From Belliella buryatensis (lineage in GTDB: Bacteria; Bacteroidota; Bacteroidia; Cytophagales; Cyclobacteriaceae), in the NCBI RefSeq assembly GCF_900188245.1, contig NZ_FZOK01000002.1:301427-365426 (forward strand): a stretch of DNA of 64,000 nucleotides. The letters run 5' to 3'. Under the pieces are notes generated by a model. It ran no database searches. It was not told where the DNA came from and saw only the letters and a list, made by a program, of their open reading frames with translations. The position numbers were made by a program, and so were the translations under genes. Within the stretch, counting starts at the first letter, position 1; every line of letters starts with the position of its first letter. This document shows positions 55,197 through 62,064 of the stretch, one piece after another.

Positions 55197-55265
55197 AGTT
55201 CATCCTACCGTTCGGAGGAAGGAAATCGGAAAACGCAAGGCCTAGATGTTTTGCGTTTTCTGCAT
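55197..55265 (+). ncRNA. Candidate small RNA in the hsd locus
   Basis: Between the promoter at 55162-55191 and the 3' end of the leftward 168-aa gene lie about 70 bases with two hairpins: CCG/CGG within CTACCGTTCGGAG, and a perfect 10-bp stem GAAAACGCAA/TTGCGTTTTC (55229-55260), which resembles a terminator. No protein fits. The hairpin could instead be the terminator of the leftward genes, so this is tentative. Confidence 0.4.
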
Positions 55266-55772
55266 TTAAAGGAGCGTATCAAGTTTACGCTTCCATTTTT
55301 TTTCAAACTTATTACGACTGGCATCTCTTCCTTCGACATGGAACGCTGTAAGCAGGTAGTATGCAGATCGATCTCTTAAAGGCTCCAAAATCACGACATA
55401 ACGTTCTGATTTATCGTAAATATACGTTCTGACTCCTTCAGGTTCCTTCACCGAAAAAGTCAGCATTTCATCACTTCTTCTCTGATCAAGGTGATGTCTG
55501 ACCCAATGCAGACGGAGAGACCTCTTCAGTTCAAATTCTCTTTGTCTGGTTTTCTTTTCAACAACCACAGTTGTCAAGTGAGCAAACAAGGTGTTCATCT
55601 CAATTTCTCCTTCTTTTGGTGTTGGATAAATTGGTTTTCCATTGAATGATGGTTGACCTAGATCTATAAAGTCACGATTGAAAACACCTCTTAGTGACCT
55701 GTTTTTTTCAATTGGTCCAAGACCAATCAAATCTAGCAGCTCGTTGTAAACTTTCAATAAATTGAGTGGCAT
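55266..55772 (-). CDS. Hypothetical 168-aa protein inserted in the hsd locus
   Basis: A 168-aa protein starting 1 bp after the DUF3800 stop, so it is cotranscribed. The C-terminal half reads SERYVVILEPLRDRSAYYLL and TAFHVEGRDASRNK, ending in a basic tail, a pattern reminiscent of PBECR/RelE-type (BECR-fold) nucleases, where a late strand and a Lys/Arg-rich end are typical; this is a resemblance by eye only. The N-terminal half is unrecognised. It separates hsdR from hsdS and is a candidate effector of a small defence or addiction pair. Confidence 0.5.
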   Translation of the reverse strand: MPLNLLKVYNELLDLIGLGPIEKNRSLRGVFNRDFIDLGQPSFNGKPIYPTPKEGEIEMNTLFAHLTTVVVEKKTRQREFELKRSLRLHWVRHHLDQRRSDEMLTFSVKEPEGVRTYIYDKSERYVVILEPLRDRSAYYLLTAFHVEGRDASRNKFEKKWKRKLDTLL

Positions 55773-55773
55773 C

Positions 55774-56445
55774 TTATCTGAGTTCGATGAAAAACAGGTT
55801 CATTTTGTTTTCTGCATATCTGCTTGAAGCTTCAAGGGTTTGATCTGAATGGTGCTTGATTCGCTCTATAAGACTTCTTTTTGCGGACACTTTTTTATCA
55901 GAGTCATTCAGATTGTAACTCAATGCACCGAGTAAGAGATCTGTGAGCTGCATCATCAGGCTTTCTTTTGAATGGATGTTTTGAACGTTCCTGAATACCC
56001 CCATCTTTATGTTGAGAATGTCTTTCAGTCTTCTCACTTTGTGCGCACTTAGTGTATCTTTGATGTCTAAATATACGTTGTATGTGAATCTTGAATCTTT
56101 GTTGTGGTTCAAAAGCTGGTAGTACATCTTGTAATAAAGATCGTCGAAATCCTGACTGAACCTTTGGTTGTCCACCTGCATTTTTTTGACAATGATGGCT
56201 CTAAAAGCGATATCTGTGGCGAAAAAGTACTCAATCAGCTCTTTGTAAAAGTCGTATTGAGAAGCTGAGACATTGCTCCATTTGATCTCCCCATAATAAT
56301 GATGCTTTTTCTTGAGGTTCTTGATCCGTTCGTTGTGTCCTTCTAGCTGATTATAAGCAACCGACGTGTAACCAATCAGCATATAAGGCTTGTGGTCATT
56401 TTCAAGGTGACAACTTTCGTCACAGTACATGTTAAATGTTTTCAT
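55774..56445 (-). CDS. DUF3800 family protein (RNase H-like)
   Basis: A 223-aa protein with MYCDESCHL (Asp8-Glu9) at the start, YLDIKDTLSAHKV in the middle and QLTDLLLGALSY near the C-terminus: the DUF3800 pattern, whose conserved acids suggest an RNase H-like nuclease fold. I recall such proteins in phage and defence contexts. It lies 15 bp after the hsdS stop and 1 bp before the 168-aa gene. The insert between hsdS and hsdR suggests a defence-linked accessory module; activity is unproven. Confidence 0.75.
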   Translation of the reverse strand: MKTFNMYCDESCHLENDHKPYMLIGYTSVAYNQLEGHNERIKNLKKKHHYYGEIKWSNVSASQYDFYKELIEYFFATDIAFRAIIVKKMQVDNQRFSQDFDDLYYKMYYQLLNHNKDSRFTYNVYLDIKDTLSAHKVRRLKDILNIKMGVFRNVQNIHSKESLMMQLTDLLLGALSYNLNDSDKKVSAKRSLIERIKHHSDQTLEASSRYAENKMNLFFIELR

Positions 56446-56460
56446 GTTGAGTTTTTTTAG

Positions 56461-57639
56461 TTACACAAACATCTGCTGCAACAGGCCCTTTTTCCAAGTT
56501 TTTAGTCCCCCTATTTGACTTTCTATTTGGTTGAGAGTCGATTGAAGTGAATCTAAAAAGGTAACAATCTTCTGCTGTTCGTCTAAAGATGGTAATAAAA
56601 CTGGAAGAGATTTAAAGGTCGGTAATCTGAGAGATTTGACGGTGGAGCCAACAGCTTGACTGTGTAAGTGCTTCCTGTCGTGGCAAAGTTTGTAGTATAT
56701 AAATTTCCCAAAACAAGATGTAAACTGCATTATGGCATAGGTTCTCTGGTGGAGGTCAAATTTTCCCTCAAAATGTCGTGGGATAAAATCTTGCCCTTCT
56801 CCTGGAATAATTACAGCTTCACAGTCAAAGAGGAATATAGGGCTTCTTCTTATATCTACAGATCGATCGAAGAAAGTATATTCTCCCTGTAATCCTGAAT
56901 CTTGTCTATTGGAGCTTCCAGTTGTGACTAGTGCAATCTCCCCCAACTTCCTCTCCTCCCAGTCAGGAAAGTCAGTTCCATCGTCCTGCTTGAATCTGAT
57001 CTGTTGTGAGAAGATCTGCTGCATCACACCCTTTTTGTAGACTTCCAGCTTTTCTTTCTTCTGTTCCAACAACTCAATCCGCTCGTCAACAGAAGAGAGG
57101 AAGGAGGCGATTTTTTGCTGCTCGGGTAGGGATGCGATCGTAATTTCAACTGATGAAAGTGTTTCTTGACTCACATTGTATCGTGTGCTACCTCCACTTT
57201 TTGAAGTGATCTCTTGTCTTGAAAGTGGTGTTTTTAAAAGATGATTGATGAAAATGGGGTCATATTCACTCTTTTTCTTTCCTCTGATAACAAAGCCACC
57301 AAACAATGCTGGTTTTTCTCTATCGAGATACACATTTGCTTGTCCAACTTCTTCCCTTGTTTCAGAACTGCGTTGAAAAAGTACATCACCAAACTCAACT
57401 TTATACAGCTCTTTGTTTTTTTCAGATGCTTTAACGGACCCAATGATTTTGTCGTGGGTTATAAAATTGTTTTGGATGATGTCCAAAACGTTGATGAATT
57501 TTTCTCCATCACCATAATCTTCTTTTCCGGCATTGAGTCCGTTTTTGAAAGTCAGGATTTCTCCTAAAGTGGTTTTTTCCCAGTTTTCAGAAAATCCTGA
57601 AAATCTCAGTTTTGGCTTTCTTGTAGATTCTTTTTCCAT
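56461..57639 (-). CDS. hsdS: Type I restriction specificity subunit
   Basis: A 392-aa HsdS with two target-recognition domains. Each is followed by a conserved spacer helix: LPEQQKIASFLSSVDERIEL and LDEQQKIVTFLDSLQSTL, ending GVMQQIF and GLLQQMF respectively. The two recognition domains each see half of a bipartite target. Its ATG overlaps the hsdM stop by one base, so they are translationally coupled. The target sequence cannot be read from the DNA. Confidence 0.95.
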   Translation of the reverse strand: MEKESTRKPKLRFSGFSENWEKTTLGEILTFKNGLNAGKEDYGDGEKFINVLDIIQNNFITHDKIIGSVKASEKNKELYKVEFGDVLFQRSSETREEVGQANVYLDREKPALFGGFVIRGKKKSEYDPIFINHLLKTPLSRQEITSKSGGSTRYNVSQETLSSVEITIASLPEQQKIASFLSSVDERIELLEQKKEKLEVYKKGVMQQIFSQQIRFKQDDGTDFPDWEERKLGEIALVTTGSSNRQDSGLQGEYTFFDRSVDIRRSPIFLFDCEAVIIPGEGQDFIPRHFEGKFDLHQRTYAIMQFTSCFGKFIYYKLCHDRKHLHSQAVGSTVKSLRLPTFKSLPVLLPSLDEQQKIVTFLDSLQSTLNQIESQIGGLKTWKKGLLQQMFV

Positions 57640-59207
57640 TAAAATGGAGCTTTAATTCCCAATTCCTCACAAAATGCTTTCAGAACAGTATCGTTGCTTT
57701 TCAGTGCTGCGTCCAGTTGCTGTATTTCAGCTGCTGTTGCATCTAAATCCACAGGCTCTTCTTCCTCAAAAGTGTCTACATAGCGTGGGATATTGAGGTT
57801 GTAGTCATTTTCTGCAATCTCCTCTAAGGAGACTACATAACTGTATTTGTCTAAAGTCTCACGGTTCCTATAGGTATCGATGATCTTCTCCACATCAATA
57901 TCTCGAAGCTCGTTTTGGTTGCCGACCTTGATGTAGTTCTCGTCACTACTTGCATCGATAAAGACGATGTTGTCATCAAACTTTCTGCACTTTTTCAAGA
58001 CCACGATACATGTTGGAATCGACGTGCCGTAGAAAATATTGGCAGGGAGACCGATCACCGCATCCAGCACATTCATCTCCTTGATCATATATTGTCGGAT
58101 AAGCCCTTCCGCACCTCCACGAAACAGAACTCCATGAGGGAATACACTTGCCATGATTCCATTGTCAGCCAGCTGAAAAAGCATATGCTGCATAAAAGCA
58201 AAGTCTGCTTTGGTCTTTGGTGCAAGCCTTCCATATTGGCTAAAGCGTTCATCACTGTTGTAGAGTGAGTTGTCGTCACCCTTCCAGTGGGCAGAGAAAG
58301 GAGGGTTTGCCACAATCGCCTCGAAGCGCTGATCGAGATGCTGTGGATTTTCCAAAGTATCGTCCTGCCTGATGTCAAACTGTCTATAATGTATACCGTG
58401 GAGGATCATGTTCATCCTCGCCAAGTTGTAGGTGGTTCGGGTGAGTTCTTGTCCATAAAACTCACTCACTTGAGCTTCCTTCGCTACACGGAGTAGGAGA
58501 GAGCCAGAGCCACAAGTAGGGTCATAGACTGATTTGAGTTTTTCCTTATCTGTACTGACCAGCTTTGCCAAGATCTTCGAGACCTGCTGCGGGGTGTAAA
58601 ATTCTCCTGCCGACTTACCAGCACCTGCAGCAAACTTGCCAATCAAGTACTCGTATGCATCGCCAAGTACATCAGACTCGATGTCCTCCAATCTGAAATC
58701 GATGGAGTTTAGGCTATTTAAGATCTGCACTACAACTTCATTTCGGGCTTTTACTGTGCGTCCGATTTTGTTAGAACTCAGGTCGATGTCAGAGAAAAGG
58801 TCATTGAAGTCCTCTTCGGAATCTGTACCCATGGTACTTTGCTCGATGTGATTGAGTACCGCTTTGAGATCTTCAAGTATGTAGTTGCTGTCCGTCTCTG
58901 TGGAGGCATTGCCCTTGGCTGTGATGGAAGCAAAGAGTTCTTCCGGTTTCAGGAAATAACCCAGTGCCTGCAAGGACTCCTCTTTGATGGCTTCCAGCAG
59001 TTCTGGGTCGTTGAGTTTGAGGTAGTCCTTGATAGTCTCTGTTTCCAGCAGGTTGTTGGCATATAAGTACTGCCGCTCGCTGAGGTATTTGTAGAATATA
59101 AATCCGAGGATGTAATCTCTGTAATCGTCTGCGCTGATTTTGCCGCGTAAAATATTGGCGATCCCCCAGAGTTTGCTTTCCAGGAGGCGTTTTTGTTCTT
59201 CTGACAT
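57639..59207 (-). CDS. hsdM: Type I restriction-modification methyltransferase subunit
   Basis: A 522-aa HsdM, an N6-adenine methyltransferase: the SAM-binding site is DPTCGSG (residues 229-235) and the catalytic motif IV is NPPF (301-304), preceded by GEFYTPQQV. The N-terminal helical domain (1-150) is typical. With HsdS it forms the methylase and with HsdR the restriction complex. It is the first gene of the leftward hsd operon. A 230-bp dispersed repeat precedes it. Confidence 0.96.
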   Translation of the reverse strand: MSEEQKRLLESKLWGIANILRGKISADDYRDYILGFIFYKYLSERQYLYANNLLETETIKDYLKLNDPELLEAIKEESLQALGYFLKPEELFASITAKGNASTETDSNYILEDLKAVLNHIEQSTMGTDSEEDFNDLFSDIDLSSNKIGRTVKARNEVVVQILNSLNSIDFRLEDIESDVLGDAYEYLIGKFAAGAGKSAGEFYTPQQVSKILAKLVSTDKEKLKSVYDPTCGSGSLLLRVAKEAQVSEFYGQELTRTTYNLARMNMILHGIHYRQFDIRQDDTLENPQHLDQRFEAIVANPPFSAHWKGDDNSLYNSDERFSQYGRLAPKTKADFAFMQHMLFQLADNGIMASVFPHGVLFRGGAEGLIRQYMIKEMNVLDAVIGLPANIFYGTSIPTCIVVLKKCRKFDDNIVFIDASSDENYIKVGNQNELRDIDVEKIIDTYRNRETLDKYSYVVSLEEIAENDYNLNIPRYVDTFEEEEPVDLDATAAEIQQLDAALKSNDTVLKAFCEELGIKAPF

Positions 59208-59287
59208 GTATGCTGTATTCGTTGCTGGTTCTCAGACTTGATTGAGAAAGTCCGGATTCCAAGTGAAAAACTGGTTTTTTGTTTGGG

Positions 59288-59520
59288 GTTTCCCTAGGGT
59301 GAAGATATGACTTTTTGTGTTGAAAAATCAAGACTTGGTGGAGGTAAAGCGCCGTCAACACAAAATTCCTTCTTCCTCCACCTTGAAATTGGGGCGATGA
59401 TGCTTTGAGAAAGAGAAGGTTTGTTCGTGGTAAAGGTCTTTGAGATTTAGTGATTGACTGAGTTGAAAGAGAAAAGCCCCACCGGAGGGAGGGGTGGGGC
59501 TTGGAGAGTTAAATGTAGGA
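59288..59520. repeat. Dispersed structured repeat, copy A
   Basis: A stretch of about 230 bp, also present at 61850-62063. It contains a TTTTGTGTTGA/TCAACACAAAA inverted repeat, a GGTGGAGG/CCTCCACC pair and, at its right end, the hairpin AGCCCCACC/GGTGGGGCT, which serves as terminator of the leftward lipoprotein. It fills most of the 331-bp gap between hsdM and that gene. Confidence 0.8.
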
Positions 59521-59538
59521 GCGTTAAACTTTATTTGT

Positions 59539-60015
59539 TTATGGAAGTGAAATATTGAGGAGGAAAAGCCTTTCTCCATCCGGACAATTGAATGCGTTGT
59601 TGGCGCTTCGGCCGATATTCACTTTCTCAGTTCTAAATTTTTTACCTGCATATTCAAAGTCTATTACGAATTCATAGCATCGGGAGGTGTGGTTTGTCAT
59701 TCCCTCTCCCGAAAATTTCTCTTCAGGTTCAAGCCTAATGAACATGGAAGTTCCGCCTAGACTTCTTCTTAGTTCTGGGCTTTCGAAGACAAAGGACGAT
59801 TCATTGGTAAGTGTTCCGAAAATATCTCCATCTCCGTTCTCTCCATAAAACCATGTAAACTCAAAAGAGTCATTTGAGAGAGTGGGGCTAGATTTTATTT
59901 TCACTGCCACTTTGCCGGTTTCTGGCCAGTCGTCATCATTTTCACTATCAAAGAGTGAACAACTAGAAAAGAGCAAGACAAATAATGCGATGAAGTAGGT
60001 TCTTGTGTTTTTCAT
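59539..60015 (-). CDS. Small putative lipoprotein
   Basis: A 158-aa protein with a signal peptide and lipobox (FVLLFSSCSLF, Cys about residue 19), then an acidic linker (SENDDDWPE) and a beta-rich domain with two cysteines (Cys about residues 123 and 147) that could form a disulfide. Unrecognised. It is leftward, between the integrase and hsd genes, and ends at the hairpin of repeat copy A. Envelope attachment is inferred; the function is unknown. Confidence 0.6.
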   Translation of the reverse strand: MKNTRTYFIALFVLLFSSCSLFDSENDDDWPETGKVAVKIKSSPTLSNDSFEFTWFYGENGDGDIFGTLTNESSFVFESPELRRSLGGTSMFIRLEPEEKFSGEGMTNHTSRCYEFVIDFEYAGKKFRTEKVNIGRSANNAFNCPDGERLFLLNISLP

Positions 60016-60198
60016 GTGAGTTTAAGATGTTGTTTTTTGTAAAAGTTTGATTGATTTTTTTGATGATTCTGCACTTTCGAAGTTAGAGCATAACTGTGTC
60101 GGAACCAATAGTTCTGAAGGTCGGGATAGAGTTGCTTTGGTCAACATGTTCACGACCAACAGAATTATTTTGGAGGGGTCCTCAATTTTCTTAGAACT

Positions 60199-61473
60199 TT
60201 ACAAGAGATCATTGAAATGATCTAACTCCGTGTTGGCAAAGCTGTCCAGATACACTTGTGTTGTTCTGATGTCTGCATGACCAAGGGCTTCTGCAATGAG
60301 TGTAACAGGTGCATGCTGGGATTTGAGTACAGAAGCATAGGTATGACGTGCAGCGTAGAAGGTCAGGAACTTGAGTTGTGATGGGCTGAAGCCAAGTTCA
60401 GTCTCGCCGAGCTTTCTGAGATGTGCGTTGATGACTTTGGCTCGTTGCTTCCTTACCTTGGTGATTTTCGCAGGGTCTGACATTTCTTTTTCACTGAGGG
60501 TGTCAAAGATTCGAAAGACCAAGCTTTTTGCAATGGTGTTCTTGATTAAGCCTGCATCTAGCTTTGCTGCCAATACCTTTTTCTGTTTTTCGAGAATTAG
60601 GCCTATGGTTTCCTCCTTTATATATATGCTGAACATGTCGGCTGTTTTTCCTCTGTGGTAGAAGATGCGATCCTCCACGATATTTTCATGCCAATTGAGC
60701 ATGGAGAGGTCTTTTAGGTTCATTCCCTGACAGTAGTAAGAGAAGAGAAACATATCCCTCGATTCTTCCATATAAGGAAACTGACTCAAGTCGAGTTTTG
60801 CCAATTGGTGCACCTCTTCTTTTTTGATTGCTTTCTTATGGGTCTTTTTGGTTTTGATCCGAAAGCCGATTCTTGGGTCTTCTTCTGGCTTGACTAGCTT
60901 TCTGTTCAGCGCCCTTCCATACACAGCAGACATGGCTCTCAGGTAAACACCAACTCCATTGGTGGATTGCCCCGACTGCACCATATAAATGCGGAATTTC
61001 TCGAAAGTCTGTTGTGTGACTTGGTGGAGGTAAAGTGTTTTACCGTTCAGAAACCGCTTGAACTTAACAAGTGCGTTATCATAGGAATCGGCAGTACCAT
61101 GTCTTTTCTCTTTTCTGAGATCTTCGATGACCGACTCCCAGAAGGTCTCGATGTTTTCCAGTCTCTTCTTTGTAGGAGAGGGGCTGATCTCCTCACTCAG
61201 CAAGTCGAAATCGAATTCTTCCTGGAGTAAGTAGATTTTTTGTATGAAGTCTTGTGCCTTGATGAGAAACTTTTGTAAGGTTTTGTTTTCTCGTGGTTTG
61301 CCTATTATACCAGCATTCTTTTCGTCCCACTCTTCAATTTTTGCAGAGATGCCAGTTCTGTAGTATCTCCGCTTTTTATCGTGGTAGACTCTTAAAACTA
61401 CAGGGAATTTATCATTTTTTAGAGGTTTCCAGGTCTGCAGTATTAAGTTGACCTGGGTGTTTTCGGTGTACAT
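60199..61473 (-). CDS. int: Tyrosine recombinase (site-specific integrase)
   Basis: A 424-aa integrase: an N-terminal arm-binding region (VVLRVYHDKKRRYYRTGIS), a SAM-like core-binding domain (about 110-210) and a catalytic domain with YAARHTYASVL (Arg376), EALGHADIRTTQVY (His399, Tyr408) and the beta-hairpin lysine in HRGKTAD. Where many relatives have an arginine before GM, this one reads CQGMNLKDL, so the first catalytic arginine is unclear. It lies about 170 bp from the right tRNA copy and transcribes into the element. It most likely drives integration at tRNA-Arg. Confidence 0.92.
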   Translation of the reverse strand: MYTENTQVNLILQTWKPLKNDKFPVVLRVYHDKKRRYYRTGISAKIEEWDEKNAGIIGKPRENKTLQKFLIKAQDFIQKIYLLQEEFDFDLLSEEISPSPTKKRLENIETFWESVIEDLRKEKRHGTADSYDNALVKFKRFLNGKTLYLHQVTQQTFEKFRIYMVQSGQSTNGVGVYLRAMSAVYGRALNRKLVKPEEDPRIGFRIKTKKTHKKAIKKEEVHQLAKLDLSQFPYMEESRDMFLFSYYCQGMNLKDLSMLNWHENIVEDRIFYHRGKTADMFSIYIKEETIGLILEKQKKVLAAKLDAGLIKNTIAKSLVFRIFDTLSEKEMSDPAKITKVRKQRAKVINAHLRKLGETELGFSPSQLKFLTFYAARHTYASVLKSQHAPVTLIAEALGHADIRTTQVYLDSFANTELDHFNDLL

Positions 61474-61550
61474 TTGTCATTTGATACATTGGGGTTTGAT
61501 GAAAACTTTGCGTACACGCCTTGTTTCAAACCGCTAAAAGTTTCACTTTT

Positions 61551-61570
61551 GTCTCCCAATCTTGTCTCCC
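61551..61570. other. Right-end GTCTCCC boxes (candidate integrase arm sites)
   Basis: GTCTCCC at 61551 and 61564 (13-bp spacing) repeats the left-end pair (45358, 45371), each preceded by TTTT or CTT. It lies between the integrase start and the right tRNA copy. Confidence 0.6.
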
Positions 61571-61644
61571 TTGCAGAAAACCGTTTGAGATCTGAGAGAA
61601 GTGAAAGATGTAACCTGTTGATTTTCAGGTTTCAATCCCAATTT

Positions 61645-61718
61645 GGCCTCGTAGCTCAACTGAATAGAGCACCTGATTACGGCTCAGGAGGTTTCAGGTT
61701 TGAATCCTGACGAGGTCA
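61645..61718 (+). tRNA. tRNA-Arg(ACG), right copy (attR)
   Basis: The sequence is identical to the left copy over all 74 bases, with the same cloverleaf and anticodon ACG. It has a terminator hairpin downstream, but no TAnnTTTG promoter is visible upstream, where the element's end has replaced the native sequence. It may be silent unless transcribed from the element. Confidence 0.9.
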
Positions 61719-61724
61719 CATAAT

Positions 61725-61751
61725 AGCTCTGCCTAGCAGGGCTTTTTTTTT
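61725..61751 (+). terminator. tRNA-Arg terminator
   Basis: AGCTCTGC pairs with GCAGGGCT (one G-U pair) across a CTA loop and is followed by nine Ts, 6 bp after the tRNA. It probably ended the original uninterrupted tRNA gene. Confidence 0.85.
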
Positions 61752-61762
61752 GCATTAAACGC

Positions 61763-61828
61763 GGATTATGGCTCAGGGGGTTTCAGAGCCTGAACCGATA
61801 CTTCGGTATTTGAACCCTGACGAGGTCA
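61763..61828 (+). pseudogene. Degenerate 3' part of a tRNA-Arg copy
   Basis: GGATTATGGCTCAGGGGG and TTTGAACCCTGACGAGGTCA match the anticodon to acceptor part of tRNA-Arg(ACG), split by about 22 extra bases after TTTCAG. The 5' half is missing and the anticodon region differs (ATG in place of ACG). What follows (CATAGAAGCTCTGCCC) resembles the start of the tRNA terminator. It looks like an old att site. Confidence 0.7.
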
Positions 61829-61849
61829 CATAGAAGCTCTGCCCTTGGG

Positions 61850-62063
61850 AGAAGATATGATTTTATGTGTTGAAAAATTAAGACTTGTTGGAGGCAATTC
61901 GCCGTCAATAAAAAGTTCCTCTTGCCTCCGCCTTGAGATTGGTTGGATGATGCTTTGAGAAGGAGAAGGTTTGTGCATACTTTAAGTTTTTGAAGGTAAA
62001 GGGGTTGGGTGGATTAAAAAGAAAAAAGCCCCACTGTGATGGTGAGGCTTGGAGAATTTTCAT
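61850..62063. repeat. Dispersed structured repeat, copy B
   Basis: A diverged copy of 59288-59520, sharing GAAGATATGA, GTGTTGAAAAAT, CGCCGTCAA and GATGATGCTTTGAGAA with small differences. The GGAGG/CCTCC stem is kept although its flanks changed (GGAGGCAA/TTGCCTCC). The right-end hairpin AAGCCTCACC/GTGGGGCTT is followed on the minus strand by Ts and can terminate the leftward fic gene. Confidence 0.75.
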
Positions 62064-62064
62064 G

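Larger units (their letters stand above)
45246..61718. mobile_element. Integrative element inserted at tRNA-Arg(ACG)
   Basis: About 16.4 kb bounded by two identical 74-bp tRNA-Arg copies. The promoter remains only at the left copy and the hairpin terminator only at the right, as expected if one tRNA locus was split by site-specific integration. A tyrosine recombinase lies at the right end, and GTCTCCC box pairs with 13-bp spacing lie inside both ends. Cargo: RadC, DUF3871, a Sak4-like ATPase, small proteins, DUF4846, a Bro-N fragment, a polymerase-like protein, a type I restriction-modification locus with a two-gene insert, and a lipoprotein. No relaxase, conjugation or virion gene was seen. 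It may be a mobilisable island or phage satellite. Confidence 0.9.

Noticed and set aside
55266..55772. Type III toxin of a ToxIN-like system
   Set aside because: The nearby candidate RNA lies downstream of the gene and on the opposite strand, and I see no short tandem RNA repeats upstream as in ToxI.
61469..61476. TACATTTG as a rightward promoter
   Set aside because: It overlaps the start codon of the leftward integrase and has no matching -33 element or obvious target.
45246..61718. Conjugative element or prophage
   Set aside because: No relaxase, type IV secretion, portal, terminase or capsid gene is recognisable in the 16 kb.
45246..61718. Two tRNA-Arg copies as an ordinary gene duplication
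   Set aside because: The copies flank an integrase-bearing island, and promoter and terminator are divided between them, which fits integration better.
61763..61828. A third functional tRNA
   Set aside because: The 5' half is missing and extra bases break the T arm, so no cloverleaf forms.
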